Shown piece after piece: positions 13,048 through 26,015 of a stretch of DNA of 64,000 nt. The notes under the pieces are model-generated. The model ran no database searches. It saw only the letters and a program-made list of their open reading frames with translations, and was not told where the DNA came from. Made by a program: the position numbers and the translations under genes. The DNA comes from Ziziphus jujuba (lineage: Eukaryota > Streptophyta > Magnoliopsida > Rosales > Rhamnaceae), in the NCBI RefSeq assembly GCF_031755915.1, contig NC_083384.1, positions 26,578,001 to 26,642,000 of the forward strand. The letters are read 5' to 3'. Numbering within the stretch: position 1 is the first letter of the stretch; each line of letters starts with the position of its first letter.

Positions 13048-13310
13048 TTATTTATTCCTTTTGTACAAAGCCACAAAATATTCAGTGTCAAATGGATCGT
13101 CCCTGTTGATTGGTCTGTTAAGCTTCAAAAGCTCCTTAGCCTTCTCCTTAGCCTTCTCCCTAGCAGCCTTCACAGCATCAACCTTCTTTTCATCATTATT
13201 GCCCACCTCCTGTTCTTCACACTTCTTCATCTTCTGCTCTTTACTTTCCTCTCCCTCCATCTTCTCCTCATCCCCACCCAACATGCTTGCTTCCTCAAAC
13301 TGGATCGAAT
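13048..13310 (-). CDS. Small lysine-rich protein, unrecognised
   Basis: A minus-strand exon begins after a gtgtctgtag acceptor (first base 13310). The first ATG inside it (13284) opens a 78-residue frame. An ATG at 13320 gives 90 residues only if the intron is not removed. The protein is charged: an acidic/lysine N-half (GDEEKMEGEESKEQKMKK), an alanine/lysine helix-like stretch (KAAREKAKEKAKELLKL) and a tail ending in YKRNK. I do not recognise a family. No signal peptide or membrane segment is seen. An upstream leader with a donor site (13683) fits a 5' UTR exon. The block A copy is broken. It could be the last exon of something larger whose upstream part is lost. Confidence 0.4.
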
Positions 13311-13682
13311 CTACAGACACACGCCCAAAAAAAAAAAAAATATATATATATATATATAAACTTATTTACAAACACAAAAATCCAGATTTAACAACAGGCT
13401 ACAGATCAAACCAACAAACAAAACATAAAAATAGAAGTTGTTCGTAGATCTAAAATTGAGAAAACCCCCAAATCCAAAATTTAATTACAGAAACGAAAAA
13501 AAATTGAAAAAAAAATTTTGAATTTAGAATTGCAGCATATATCTAATTAATAAATATTACGAACACCAAAAATATTTACGCCAAATCCAAATCCAAATCC
13601 AAATCGATGGCAACCAATTTATGCGTAAATTAAAACCCTAACTATGAAAAAAAAAAAAAAAAAGGGTCGAAACCTGGCTTAC

Positions 13683-13830
13683 CTGAATCCAGTGATGAGA
13701 AAAAAAAAGAAGTGGCTTTTGAAATATTGAAATAAGAATGGGGGGGCCAAGTTTAATATATATATATATATAGAAAGAGCGAGAGAGAGAGAGAGAGGGA
13801 GAAACGTGCTTCGCACGCATACCTTAGTAA
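13683..13830 (-). promoter_or_regulatory. Likely leader exon and core promoter of the small gene
   Basis: On the minus strand a (CT)n/(TC)n-rich leader (about 13805-13775) and a TATATA run (13774-13757) precede a segment ending in a donor, ttcag then gtaagcc (exon end 13683). Plant genes often have CT-rich leaders. The block A equivalent (about 6165-6300) keeps the donor but lacks the CT repeat. This is inferred from position and motif only. Confidence 0.3.
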
Positions 13831-14130
13831 ATAAGGTTTTCTTTTAGCTAATTACTTGGAAATATATATATATATATATATATATTTTTCATTTATCCTA
13901 AACACGTACTTTTACTAGGCACCCAAATATATATACTTTTTATTTTTATTTTTTGTGAATATCCAAATATATATATATATATATATCCTCCTTTTAGTAG
14001 GATTATACTTTGTATAGAATTTAATAGACATTAAAAGAAAAGTCCACTTGTACTTATTCACTCATCAAATCTTACGTTTTTCTTCTTTTTTTTTTTTTTT
14101 TTTAATAGTTAGTTTTTTAGTTTACGCATA

Positions 14131-14161
<31 letters not shown>

Positions 14162-15205
14162 AATATATATATTTATATTTATATATATTTTGCTTTAAAT
14201 ATCGATAATTATATTTGTTATATTGGAAGCTTTACATTTGATATAAATTTTTAAAAAACAATATAAGGAAAAACCTCATACGTTTCCTTTAAATTAGCCA
14301 TCATCATTTTCTTTCTTTTTTTATTTATTTTAGGAAAACATTGCCCACTAAATTGAGGCTAAGCTACAACCCAGTTTCCTCGCTAAATCAATTTCAATGG
14401 GGGAAAAAAATCAATTTCAATTGTAATTAAATCATTAAATATGATAAATTGTATACTGGTTGTAAATGTAATACTATTGAAATTTATTTATATAGCAATA
14501 TTATAGGTATCAAAATATTTATTACATTTCTACCAATTAAAATATCATTTATTGATATATTTATGTAATATAACTATAAAAAAATAAATTTTTAAATAAA
14601 TAAATAAATTAAAAAATAAATTTGGTAAATATTGTGGTAAGCATTTATTAGTTCTTAATATTCATTGCTATAAAAAGAAATCTTAAAATTAGATGCAAAA
14701 ATATATAATTTAATTAATTACATACAAAAATAATTAATTTTATGTCTTTATAATAATTGTTGTAAAAAAAGAAAAAAAGAAAAATCATAATGTAACTAAC
14801 TTTAAATTTACTCCTACTTCATTTACACAAATTTTCATAAATATCTTATCCATCAAAGATGAAATATTGGGTTTTAGTTTATATTACCAATATTGTTTAA
14901 ATGTTGCGAAGAATACTCCAACACGACAGTATAGATCGCGCAGCTTACAACAACCAAACAAACAGTATAAATTTTTCAGCTAACCAAAAGTGAATGTGCT
15001 TTTAATATTTGAGAAGAGCTTTTATTGATTCAAAAAAATCCAATATAATTCATAAACTTCTTAAAATTATTTTAAATATGATTATATGTGATAGAGAATG
15101 TTTAATCAACAAATTGTTTCAAACTTAAACATATTTATTGGGAAAAAAAAAAAAACAAAGATTTTGATTTTTCTTTTATCAGGGACATAAGAATTCAAAA
15201 TTGGG

Positions 15206-15866
15206 CATCAACGTCCGAGCAATAGCGTATTTACGGCAATAGCGTATTTACGACAATTAAAATATACTATATTATATTTTAATCAATTCAAGCTCTATGT
15301 TCTATATATATATATATACAAATATATTGGGATATTTTATGGTGCAGATTATCTGCATACGGATTGCATAAAAAATTAATAGTTTTTGAAAAAAAATTAT
15401 CGATTTTGCTGTAAATATGTATACAGCTTATATGACTTTGCTGTAAATGTATACACAGCAAAGCAAACATTTTTTTTTCAAAAAAGCATCTGTTTTTTAT
15501 GCGGTACACATACGGATCTGTTTTTAATCAATTCCCCTCTCAGAATGGTTATATGCAAATGATTTTTTGAGAACTTCTTCTTCGCTTATATATGAGCACC
15601 AGAATGGTTATACTTGTTGAACATGAATGTGGTGGTGGTCATTGGTCAATATCAATTATGTGCAGCGACTGAAGCTATTTATGCCTGGTTCGGTTCTTCC
15701 CTAAAAAAATGAAAGAAAGCAACTTAGCGGCTAATCCAAAAGCCTTCACTCCTACTTTTCTACTTAGCATCCCAAATAAAATACCCCTGCTTCCTTTTTA
15801 AGAGGCTGGTGCGCAAGCTACTAAGCTAGTATACACGTATTTGCCCGATCGCTTTAAGAGAATTAC
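15206..15866. other. Non-coding stretch after block A'
   Basis: No gene is seen. The part at 15333-15520 contains a ttttatggtgcagatt start and a near-inverted aatctgt/acagat arrangement, reminiscent of the short hairpin element at 20031-20128 but with poorer ends. The rest is AT-rich single-copy-looking DNA. Confidence 0.4.
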
Positions 15867-18800
15867 CTTAAGAGTTTCTCGTCCAAAATTATGAAACTCA
15901 TCTGCAAAGTTGATTAGCATTCCTAATACTCTCATTATCTGCCCAACAATGGTTTGCCCACCAATCATAAACAGGATCAAAGAGTACCTTCAGATGTAAA
16001 AGTCTTAGCAGAAACGAGCAGTGAAATTCATAGTACATTGTACAATAAAATCCTTGTAAACCAAAATTATCCAACTAAAAAATTTCACTTTTTCTGTTGA
16101 ACAAGTAAAGTTACCTGTTGGGAAAATGGCCAAAAGTAAACCAAACATAGCAATCCAGCCCATATCTATACACTGAATGCGGCATTTGAAGTAAAAAAAA
16201 AAAAAAAAAAAACCGTTGCTTTTGCTTCCGCATGTAAAAACAGAGTAATATTAAAAGCCAAAGCTAGAACATAATGGATCAAAGAAGGAAAATCATCCAT
16301 ATTGCAAAGTTGGAAGCACTTGGAGAATCCAATAAAAGAATATTCCATTGGAAGTAGCATCCATATTGATTTAATAATAAAATTTAAAGTAAAGAAAGAA
16401 CAGAGCGGGGGAAAAAACAAACAAAGAAGATTCTGAAATATTTTAATATAGCTCTTTGCTTAAACAGACCTGCAAGTATTTCTAGTAAAGAAGTCCGTTA
16501 AACATTTCCACAGTTGTCCCAAATGTTTGGTGGGAAAAATTACCATGAATATATGTAAATACATGTGAACAATTTAATACAAACTAAATAAAATAAAATT
16601 AAATAAAGAATAATAATTAAAGCATTTTAGAACTTGTAGGTTTTTGAATTGATCTGCTTTCCAGAAGGTTGACCGAGATCTGTGTGATACCATAGTGTCT
16701 TTAAGACGTTTTATGCCCACCGGTGCAGGAGTTTTATGGCAAACGTCTCCCAGAATACAACGACTGCAAAAGCTTTCAAATTCAGCACTCTCGAAGTTTT
16801 TTCTTCGAACTATCTGTATACCTTCACTTTACCACTATCACTATTTTCTCTCTGGTTTTTCCCGTGAAACTCAAAAACCATTTTTTCTCTATATTTTCTG
16901 AAAAAACTGCTAGAACGTTGGAACAGAACGTGTGCCACACTAACTCTCAATACCAAAACTCTTTTCTTTAAAACTCTCAACTTCTAAAATATTTCTTTTA
17001 TTTTATTCAAAAATATTGTTTTTTCCAAAAAGGTAGAGAAACAAAACCAAAGCCCAAAAACCTTTTAAGGCCTAAATAATTCATATTTTGGTTTTTTGGC
17101 CCAAAAATCTAACAATGTTTTCAATGGACTCAAAGAAACCATTTATGCTGGTCTTTGGTGTACTCTGCAGCCTTGACTTCTGGGAACCTCAACCTCATGA
17201 AACGCCAATTTGAATCCCTCCAGTCTATGTAAGCTAAAGCTTGGTTCAAGCATACCAAACAACTGGAAGAAGACACATGATGTTCTCAAGCATCACTTGT
17301 TGTATGTTGTTTATTCAGATGGTTTTCATACTCAAATATAATAAGATAAATTTAGTGTCTGATATCTGAAATGAAACAATTACAAGTAAGCAGCTCTACT
17401 GACGGTGCAACTAAGTATAATTTTCATCAATCTAAGGCAAGCCCGCACATAGTTATTCTTACTCCTTAGTCTACACATTTTTTCATGATCTGACAAAATT
17501 CGAGATCTAGCCTCCTCTTAAATGAGAATGGAAATCATAGTATTCATATACTGGCACTTTTCTTCCAAGATAAATTCATATGCCACTGTTCAGGCTGCTA
17601 GGTGCATAGGGTGTTCGTATGCTTGCATACTGTATGCAGCAGTTTCAAACAAAAAGTGGGTGAAGGACCAAACTTGTCCTTTCTTCCTGATCAGAACCAA
17701 ACTGGCATCCGAGCTAGCATATTACTGTATATCAGAATCTATAATTGATATAACCAGCTAAATAAATCTATTATGGTTCTCTTATGGCTTCAAACTTGTC
17801 CTTTCTTCCTGTACAATCTGTTAAAAATTGAGATGCAATGGGGTGGGGTGGCCTGTTGTCAAGGACAATTACTTTCAACTCTTTTTTCTTTTTCTTTTTT
17901 TTTTTTTTTCAAAGTAATGTACTTGCTAATGCTTCCCATGGTAGCATAACTGGACTGTTTCATCTACAAGAACTTACATTCCTAAGTCAAGAGCTTCATC
18001 CTCTAAAACTATATACACGTCATTTCATTAATTTATTCATAATATGACTTCTGAATTCATTGACAATGATTCAGCTTCAAAAAAGGAATTATTCAAATAG
18101 TAGATAAACATTTATCTAATATTTTCAAGATAGAACTATTTTTTTTACCGATCTGGAGCTACAAAGTACACATATCCAAACAAATATTTAATTTATGCCA
18201 TTGAAGGACCAGTTCTGATAATGTTTTAGCCAAATAAAGTTATTAAGCAAAAAGTAAACTAACCTATATCCTGTAATTATTATTGTTTGTTTCTTTTATC
18301 TCTTATATTTCAATTCCATGGCCTCTTTTGCATCATACTTTCAAGATGGAAAGAGATGCATAGGATAGATTATAATTTCAAAGATGCATCAAAGCTGTGA
18401 GCCATCGTCAAGGACCGTAGCAGTTGTACTAAAATGCCATTCTGCTTCATTAATATGAAAGTCATTTACTATGGCAGCATCAAAACTCAACATTTAGTCT
18501 GAGATTCGTTTTTGCTGCCACCTGATTAGCCATTCAGATTTCTGGCATCTATCTTACCTTCACATACATGTTTTTCAGCTTTATCCATTGCCAGATAGAG
18601 TTTAAATGATCGGGTTATCTCTGCAATTGGTTTCATCGTAAAGAATTGCTCCTGAAAAAAGTCTTCTTCAAGGAAACGATAGCCAATGTTCTAATGTAAA
18701 ATAAACAGTATGACAGGGGACAAAGGATTACCTTCATGAGGGTCACATCTCCAGAGCAATCAAACTGCAACATCAAAAAAATTCATTACAGCTGAAATAA

Positions 18801-19662
18801 TGAGTTGCATCAGCCATGCATTAAGTATGACTTAATTCAGCTACTTCATTTTGGTTTATATCTCTATCCAAGTATACCTCAAGTTATTGTTGTTTACTGG
18901 AAATCTTAATGACTAATAGCATTAAAAAAATTTTTCTAAAAAAATAATTAACATAGATACTGTTAAGCTATCTAGGATGCTTCCACTTTACCAGTAGCAT
19001 TCTTTGTTATGATTGTAGTAACTCCAAATTGAACAAGGGCTTCAAATGATGGGATATTGATAGTTAATGTTTTTCCAGGGCTCCTACAAAAAGATGCAAA
19101 AAGATAAAGTGCCTTCTGAAACAGAAAAACATTTGGAAATAGTTTCCACTATAACATGTGAAGTGAAAAAAAGGAAAAAAGAAAAAAAAAAAAAAAGGTT
19201 CAACATTGCCAAAAAACTCATGATGTTCTATATGATTACTCATAAAAACGCACTATATATCATTATATAAAGATCTCTAAGCTTATATTTGTGGCAAGAA
19301 TATGTATGTCAAACTATAATTGTATGAATAAATTCAAAACCTTACATCCTGTCCTAGAAAAATAAATCAAGTGCTTAAGAATAAAAAAGAGGTAGTAAAA
19401 CTACAACCCATGTTCACAAAGTCAGTTAAAGAAAATTTTGAAGCAATCTTAGTAGAATTAAGTCTGGGAAACATCAATGTAAAAATAGACAAATAAATAA
19501 AAATCCCCTTGCATACAGTGCAGTTCCATGTTGGAGCATTATAATCTAGATGCTACAGTTTGGCATGAAGTTTAGTAGGAAGAACGGGAAATCCACCTTT
19601 GTTAAACACATCATTAGCCCCAAGTTCTATCAAGAGATTCGTTTTAAGAACTTCTGTGACTC
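15867..19662 (-). CDS. Exon-like pieces of an unrecognised gene
   Basis: Several minus-strand segments look like true exons, with consensus acceptor and donor sites and protein-like content. They are 19662-19597 (VTEVLKTNLLIELGANDVF), 19083-18992 (SPGKTLTINIPSFEALVQF), 18764-18732 (FDCSGDVTLMK, exactly 11 codons), 18651-18558 (EQFFTMKPIAEITRSFKLY) and 15987-15867 (IVGQIMRVLGMLINFADEF then ETLK). A possible further coding piece lies near 19840-19790 (EPVAIVWRGT) and another near 18450-18400. I could not assign a family. I could not join the pieces into one continuous frame, and 2.5 kb separates the last two, so it may be a gene remnant rather than a working gene. One exon also occurs as a broken stray copy at 7588-7672. 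Confidence 0.35.
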
Positions 19663-20030
19663 CTATTGAAAATAAGCGAGTTAGATCAAACAGATAAATA
19701 AGTCCAAATACTTAATTGACATCCTAAAGAATAAAATTCTACAATTACTGAAACATAACTGGATGTTGGTTTATCGTTTTAAACCTTCGTTCCACGCCAT
19801 ACAATGGCAACTGGTTCCTTCTGATCCTCTTTTGGTCAGACTCTCACGACATCTAAGTTTCTGGTCAATTCAAAATAAAAATACAAAAAGACAAAATATG
19901 AGCTAACTTCTTCTCAAATGTTAAATAATCATAAACATTCTCAAATAGTTCATCCTAGTATTCTACAAATGGAAAGCATCATTCTGCCTTTATTCGTCCT
20001 TAATTATATATATATATATATATAAAGAAA

Positions 20031-20128
20031 TTTTATGGTGCAGACCTATTAAGGATGACAGTTTTTCTTTTGATCGTGATAGATTCGCACCATAACAAAG
20101 TGTAAACGTAAACGTCTGCACTATAAAA
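20031..20128. mobile_element. Short hairpin element with 15-bp inverted ends
   Basis: The left end ttttatggtgcagac (20031-20045) is matched by the reverse complement of the right end gtctgcactataaaa (20114-20128) at 14 of 15 positions. The 98-bp unit could fold as a hairpin, as small MITEs do. It sits between a (TA)n tract and the long (CA)n tract. The very end of the window (about 63983) starts a similar attctatggtg motif. No target duplication was established. Confidence 0.4.
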
Positions 20129-20134
20129 GGTCTT

Positions 20135-20137
<3 letters not shown>

Positions 20138-20189
<52 letters not shown>
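20138..20189. repeat. (CA)26 microsatellite
   Basis: Uninterrupted alternating AC from 20138 to about 20189, followed by a shorter tatata/acatat mixture. A long perfect dinucleotide tract like this is normally length-variable. Confidence 0.95.
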
Positions 20190-20191
<2 letters not shown>

Positions 20192-20199
20192 ATACAAAC

Positions 20200-22579
20200 A
20201 TATGTATATATACACATATACAAACATATGTATGGGTAGTGTTTCACATACCAATGGACTTGACAAACATTTTTGACAAACTATCCTAACAATCTAACGA
20301 GGTTAATCCAGAAGCGGATTGAAGCTTATACTCGATTAAAAAGCTATTAAATTTATTCATTTTTGGAACTTACAATTCATTAAAATAAAACACTAATGCA
20401 CCGTTAGATTAACTTCATTCAATGGTTAGGATTATGTGTTAAAAATATTTGTCAAATACATTGTATGAGACCCTCCATATTTAACGAGATTTGTGTTCCA
20501 TTGCAGTTAAAGAAATCCCAAAGCAAATACAAAAATGTAAATCAGATTACTGTGAAAAAGTCCATGTCAGATAATTAACATCTAATGCATCCGCTCTAAT
20601 AAAACACAATTTCTTTTTAGCTGATGCCTTAGATTCCAGAGGAACCGGGAAACAAGAAAAATAAAATAAAATAATTCACCTAATGTGTGTGTGTGTGTGT
20701 GTGATACAAGTGACAAAAAAATACCATGAATTGCATCTTAGTCCTAGCTACCAAACATTTAAAACTTTTGAAAAGAACACCTCTTTTTTTAATGGAAAGG
20801 GCAATTTCTCTTTATTAAAATGCAATATAATATTCTCCCCCAAAAAAAAATTCCAATAACTCATTATTCGGTACTAATATTATAAATCTTACATAATATA
20901 TTTTAACATTTTATAAAAAAAATTACCAACATGATGAAACCCTAAAGCATAAAATTTAAATTAAAATACCGAAAATAATAAAAAAGGAAAATATCTCCTC
21001 TTTTCCTAATTTAACTAATCGCTAATAAGTTAAAATAAATAAGATTAAATATAACATACCCAATATAGCATACCCCAGCCATACTCTTTAAGTCAAGTAT
21101 AATAGAAATAACTATTATTTATTATTCACGAAAAATAATTAATAAGCTAAAGTAAATAAGATTAAATATAACATACTCCAACCATATCCCTTAAGTTGAA
21201 ATTGAAGTGGTTATTATTTACTTATAAAAATGCTTAAAACTTTCATAGATAAATTAAAAGTTTTATTCAAGTCCAATAACTTGAAAGCAAAATAATATTT
21301 TCAAAATCAAATTTAAATTACACAATCAAATGACTCAAATAATTTAAAATATAAATAATCTAATATTTAACCTAACTAAAAATTTTAGACAAAATAGGAA
21401 TTCAACTTAAAGCAACTTTATTTTTTGACATAAAATTATTAAGTATTTCTCATATGTTGCCAAGATGCTTCTTACGATCCACCAAGAAAAATAAATAAGG
21501 CTTACTTATTGTCATTATTTAAAAAAAAAAAAATGTTGCGATCAAAAGAGTATAATTAAATTCAATAATTTTATAAGCTATAAAAAATAGAAATGCATGT
21601 GCTTTCCATGCAAATATGCATAAAAGTAAACAACCTAATTTTTATCATATGATACATATATCATTAAATTAAAATACATTAATCATAGCAAACTTATTAT
21701 TTGATTCATAACATAAATACAATACCATATGCATAAGGCATAACAAAATATATCATATAATAGAATACAAAAATTTAAAAATGGATTTTTCATAAGGTGT
21801 AAAATACTCACTTATCATATCATATTTTTATCATAGTGTAAATGACTTTTCATACTTGGATGCAAAACATCAAGGCTGCTCATAACCAACTTAGACAATA
21901 ATACAGAAACTTTGCGTCTTGTGCTCGGTTTATTTTAACTTGTTAAATATATCATAATATCATATCACACGTTTACAAATGATAACAATAGATAATACAA
22001 TCAATCATGTACATTTCATACCATTAAAATATCAAATATCATACACATTCATGCAAACTTTTGTATAGTCATAGTTTATAACAAAATAAATTCACTTGGC
22101 AAAAATAATATTATTCAACGAGATTTCCAAAATTGAAGTAAACATAATAGAGTATATGTAAATAAATTACTACACTAAGTAAAGTACAAAAATACACTCA
22201 ACTCAATTTTTCAAAACATTAGTCAGAGTATGAAAATTATTTTTCAAAACAGGATACACATCAATCAAAATCTAATTACTCATAAAATACAAATGATCCA
22301 ATGTTGAAAATTTATCACAAACTAATAGAGATAGTAACTTACATGAAAATTTTCAGAAATTAAGATGTTCATTTGTCCCATTAACAAAAATAAACAAAAT
22401 ATCGAGTTGCTGATCTAGTTGTAAATTTCCAACAGACAAACTCAAGATTATACAATTCATTAACAAATGAATATAAATATGAAATGAAATTATAAATTTT
22501 CTTAAGGATGTCTAGACTTATGCAGTAAAAATATCAAATAAAAACTAGTATTATAAGTATATAAAGGAGATCATAAAAC
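20200..22579. other. AT-rich stretch without genes
   Basis: No coding region is seen. It holds a short (GT)n tract (about 20684-20702), a partial copy of the block B LTR leader (about 20930-21060) that is echoed again near 21140-21170, and long AT-rich DNA. Nothing else is supported. Confidence 0.5.
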
Positions 22580-25500
22580 ACAAATTACTCAAGTAAAAAC
22601 AATATTTTTCAGATTTTTCAATAATTAAGTCTAGTTCCAAGAATTTATTTATAAATTTAAAAAATTCCAAAATTAATGAATAATAACTTAAAAAAAAGTT
22701 ATAAGAGTCTAATTTTTAAAATAATACACCCAAAGCCAATAATCAAGTTAATAAAACTGAAATTTTAGGTCTCTAAATCTAGTTTAAACTCGCAGCAGTG
22801 TAAAAGAGTAAGATTTCAAAAATCATAACTAAATCTAAAAAATTATTTGAAGATAATTTAAATTGAAGAATATTCATTGATGAGTTTATTTATTTTTTTA
22901 CGAGATCAAAAACAGGTTAAAACATGTTCTCTTTGATAAGACCGAAAGCTGTTTTTTATTTAAAACTTTGAAACCTTAGCCCAAATTGAAACATATAATA
23001 TAAATATCATATTTAGCATGAAAAAATATAGTATGTATAATATCAAATCCGTACCAATTTAAATACATCAAAAAAAACATTTTACTATAAATAAAATACA
23101 TTAAATCAAATATATGATATTTTATCGATATATCATTCTCCCACTTTTGGAAAAAATTCGTTCTTAAGTTGCAGTCTTGAATTTGAAATCTTCAATTCCA
23201 AATAGAAAAAATATATATTTGGAATATTTCTTCTTTTCTTTTTTTAAATCTAACGCCATTGACTTCTTACTTAGAAATTTTTGAAATCGCACTAATTAAA
23301 CTTCATATAGGTAATCAGATCAGCCCAATTGTTTGAAATTTTCAAACAATAAATCATAATTCCAAGGAAACTAATATTAGGAGAAAATTTATTTTCTTCA
23401 AATTTTTTCTCATTGAAAATCTAGTCAGAATCAAAATTAACGAGTTGATCTTCTTCAGAAGCACAAACCAATTGAAAAAGCTCCAATTTGTATTTTTGCA
23501 ACACCAGATAAATCCATGTATTTTTGCAATCGATTTATTCTTTCATGTTCATACTCCTCGTCTATCAACACATCAAAGCGTTTCCGAGGCGATATATCTC
23601 TATGCTACAAGAAATGCCTATTAAGCTTTAATACCAATTAATGCAAAGTAGAAACGTAAAAAATGATAACATCTCACTAATACATACAATGATAATATAA
23701 ATATGTTGATTCACTCACGAATGTTAGAATTAGATGTCTAAAATCTTATTGACTTTGCAGAACACTAAGAATTTCATAGAAATTAAGAAAAACTCAAATA
23801 TTGTTCACAAACCACTCCCATTTTACAATCTTCAAAATAACCTATATATAGGCAACATAATAAAATCCTAAATCATAAAATTTAAATTTAAATATTTAAA
23901 AAATAAAAAAAATGAAAAAGATATTCTATTTTCCTAATTCGACTAACTACTAATAAATTAAAATAAATAAGATTAAATATAATATCTCCTTAATTCCTAA
24001 CTATTTCAAATTTAAATACTTAAAAGTAGTAATTTACTATAAATAATACATCAAATCTATATATAATATGTTGCCGCTACATCACTTATCCAACAAAGTA
24101 GAATTTGGTTATTTGCCATCACTTATGGTAATAAATGAGCACCTATGAGATGATAAAATCTAAGAAAAATGTTATTTATCAGTATTAATAAATGATCATC
24201 AACAAAACATATATTTTAAATAATAATTTAAATTGTTACTATTAAAGGATTCAATTTTAGAATTTTTAGTATAAAAATAATACAATTAAATGCTCGAATT
24301 ATAATCTATCATATAAGATTATCATCGTTATCCATTGCGATAAATGATGAGACTCAAAAACTAATTGGATGTACATTTGTGGAACATTGGCATCAATGCA
24401 TCACAAACTCTACACAATTTGACATTTTATGCTCTAAAAATTTTTGTGGAACTACTTCCTTTGAATTTCACTTTTTATTGCACCATTGTATCCTCTTTCA
24501 TTTTTTTCTTTTAACTTCTTAACAAAATTGTTACATGAGCGGCCCCTGGAACAAAAAGTGAAAGTTCAAAGTACAAATCTATATTAGTTTAAGGGGCAAT
24601 GGTATAAAATTTTTCAAATAAAAAAGAAATTATTAAAGAGGATTATTATTTTTTCTAAGAAGTTACTAAAAAGCTAAAAAAATTACAAATGTGATTTTTC
24701 AAAAAAAAAAAAAAAATCTTTACATATAATAACTATCCTGAAAAAATAAAGGCCAACAAACATATTTGAACATGCATTAAAAATCAATTTATCCACAAAA
24801 AAAATTATAAAAAGATTGCATATTAGAAAATATTGAAAGTACTTTTTTTTAAAAATAATAAATAAAAATATGAAGAAAATGCATGTAATAAACAAGGGAA
24901 ATTATTTTATAAAAATAATGTTTTATTTTTTTCAGATTTTATAAATACTTAATCACTTTCTTTTTTATAGGTCTTTATTTTATTATTTTATTTAGAATCT
25001 CTATTATATACACAGTTTATTTTTTGAAACATTACATTTAAATGTTTTTAGTACTTTACCGTTTTATTAAATTCTTTCTAATAAAAAAAGTATAAACTTT
25101 TTTTCATTAATTTTTTATTTAAGAATTTTTCACCACGGCCCCCTTAACCAAATAAAATTGCATTTTGAATAGTAAATTTCTACCATATATACAAACCATG
25201 TGATAACTTTGTTAAAAAATTAACAGAAAAAATATATATATAACGGTACAAGAAAGAGTGAAGTTTTGGGGGCATAATGTGGGGGTGGAGGAGGAATTAG
25301 GATATAAAATATCTAATTGTGTATAATTTAAGGTGCATTGAAGCCACTGTCTCTATATTTAAATATGTTTTGATTTTTTTTATATTAAAAATCTAGTAAA
25401 AAATTAATTCATTTTGAAAGGGAATAATATCATTTAAACTTTTAAAATTTAAATTTAAAATAGCAAATTAAATTTTCATATAATATATTGATTCCACCAT

Positions 25501-26015
25501 TAATTATCATTGATGGAAACATATAATATTTTTCAAAAGCAAAATGTCGGATTTGTTTGACTTCAATCATGGTTAGGAAGATCAAATACTAGTGGTGTCA
25601 CATTTAATTAAATTTATCAAACAAATAATTCTTTAGCTAATTTACCTGTGAAAGACTAATAAGGTTGATCCAACAATGATTTGCCCCTCAAATCTACCTG
25701 TTTGCTCGTACGATTTATTTTAGAATATTATTGAAATCTAATAAATAAAAATAGTTTGGGAAAATATTAAATAATTACATATATTCAAAGGATACAATAA
25801 TTTTTACTTTTTGAAATACAAAAATGTTTTGTAAAATAAGATTTTTATTTTATGGATTCTCAGAATTAAGAATATCTTTTATGAATTATTTTTTAAGAAG
25901 GGAAAGAAAATTTTTATCATACTTTTGAAAAAGAAAATTTTTTATGAGGAAAAAAAATTATTAACAAGGTAATGGAAGTACAGTTGGCTATAATTATGAA
26001 TCTTTACAAGAAGGG
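22580..26015. repeat. Duplicated block B' (second copy)
   Basis: Second copy of block B (8340-11885), collinear throughout, including the LTR-type start (about 23330-24050) and the shared right end at about 26015. At 11886 the first copy passes into block A', whereas this copy passes into the promoter region of the Raf-like kinase gene. The right border of B is therefore a recombination or duplication breakpoint. Confidence 0.8.
23400..24050 (-). mobile_element. LTR-element 5' end remnant in block B'
   Basis: Copy of the remnant at 9330-9860, with tatataggt leader, a near-identical LTR 3' part, the primer-site-like ttggtattaaagc (about 23637-23625) and a coding start reading RKRFDVLIDEEYEHERI then QKYMDLSG. 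This copy keeps more of the peptide than block B does, but has lost the start codon. It is too short to place in a family. Confidence 0.45.

Larger units (their letters stand above)
11886..15205. repeat. Duplicated block A' (second copy)
   Basis: This is the second copy of block A, joined directly to the end of block B at about 11886. It retains the open small lysine-rich gene (13048-13310) and its leader. The homology to copy A ends near 15205, just after the motif aagaattcaaaattg. In copy A the same motif is followed by the stray exon fragment instead. Otherwise it is AT-rich non-coding DNA with many (TA)n tracts. Confidence 0.8.

Noticed and set aside
20033..20266. Frame with a long cysteine-valine repeat
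   Set aside because: It is just translation of the (CA)26 microsatellite.
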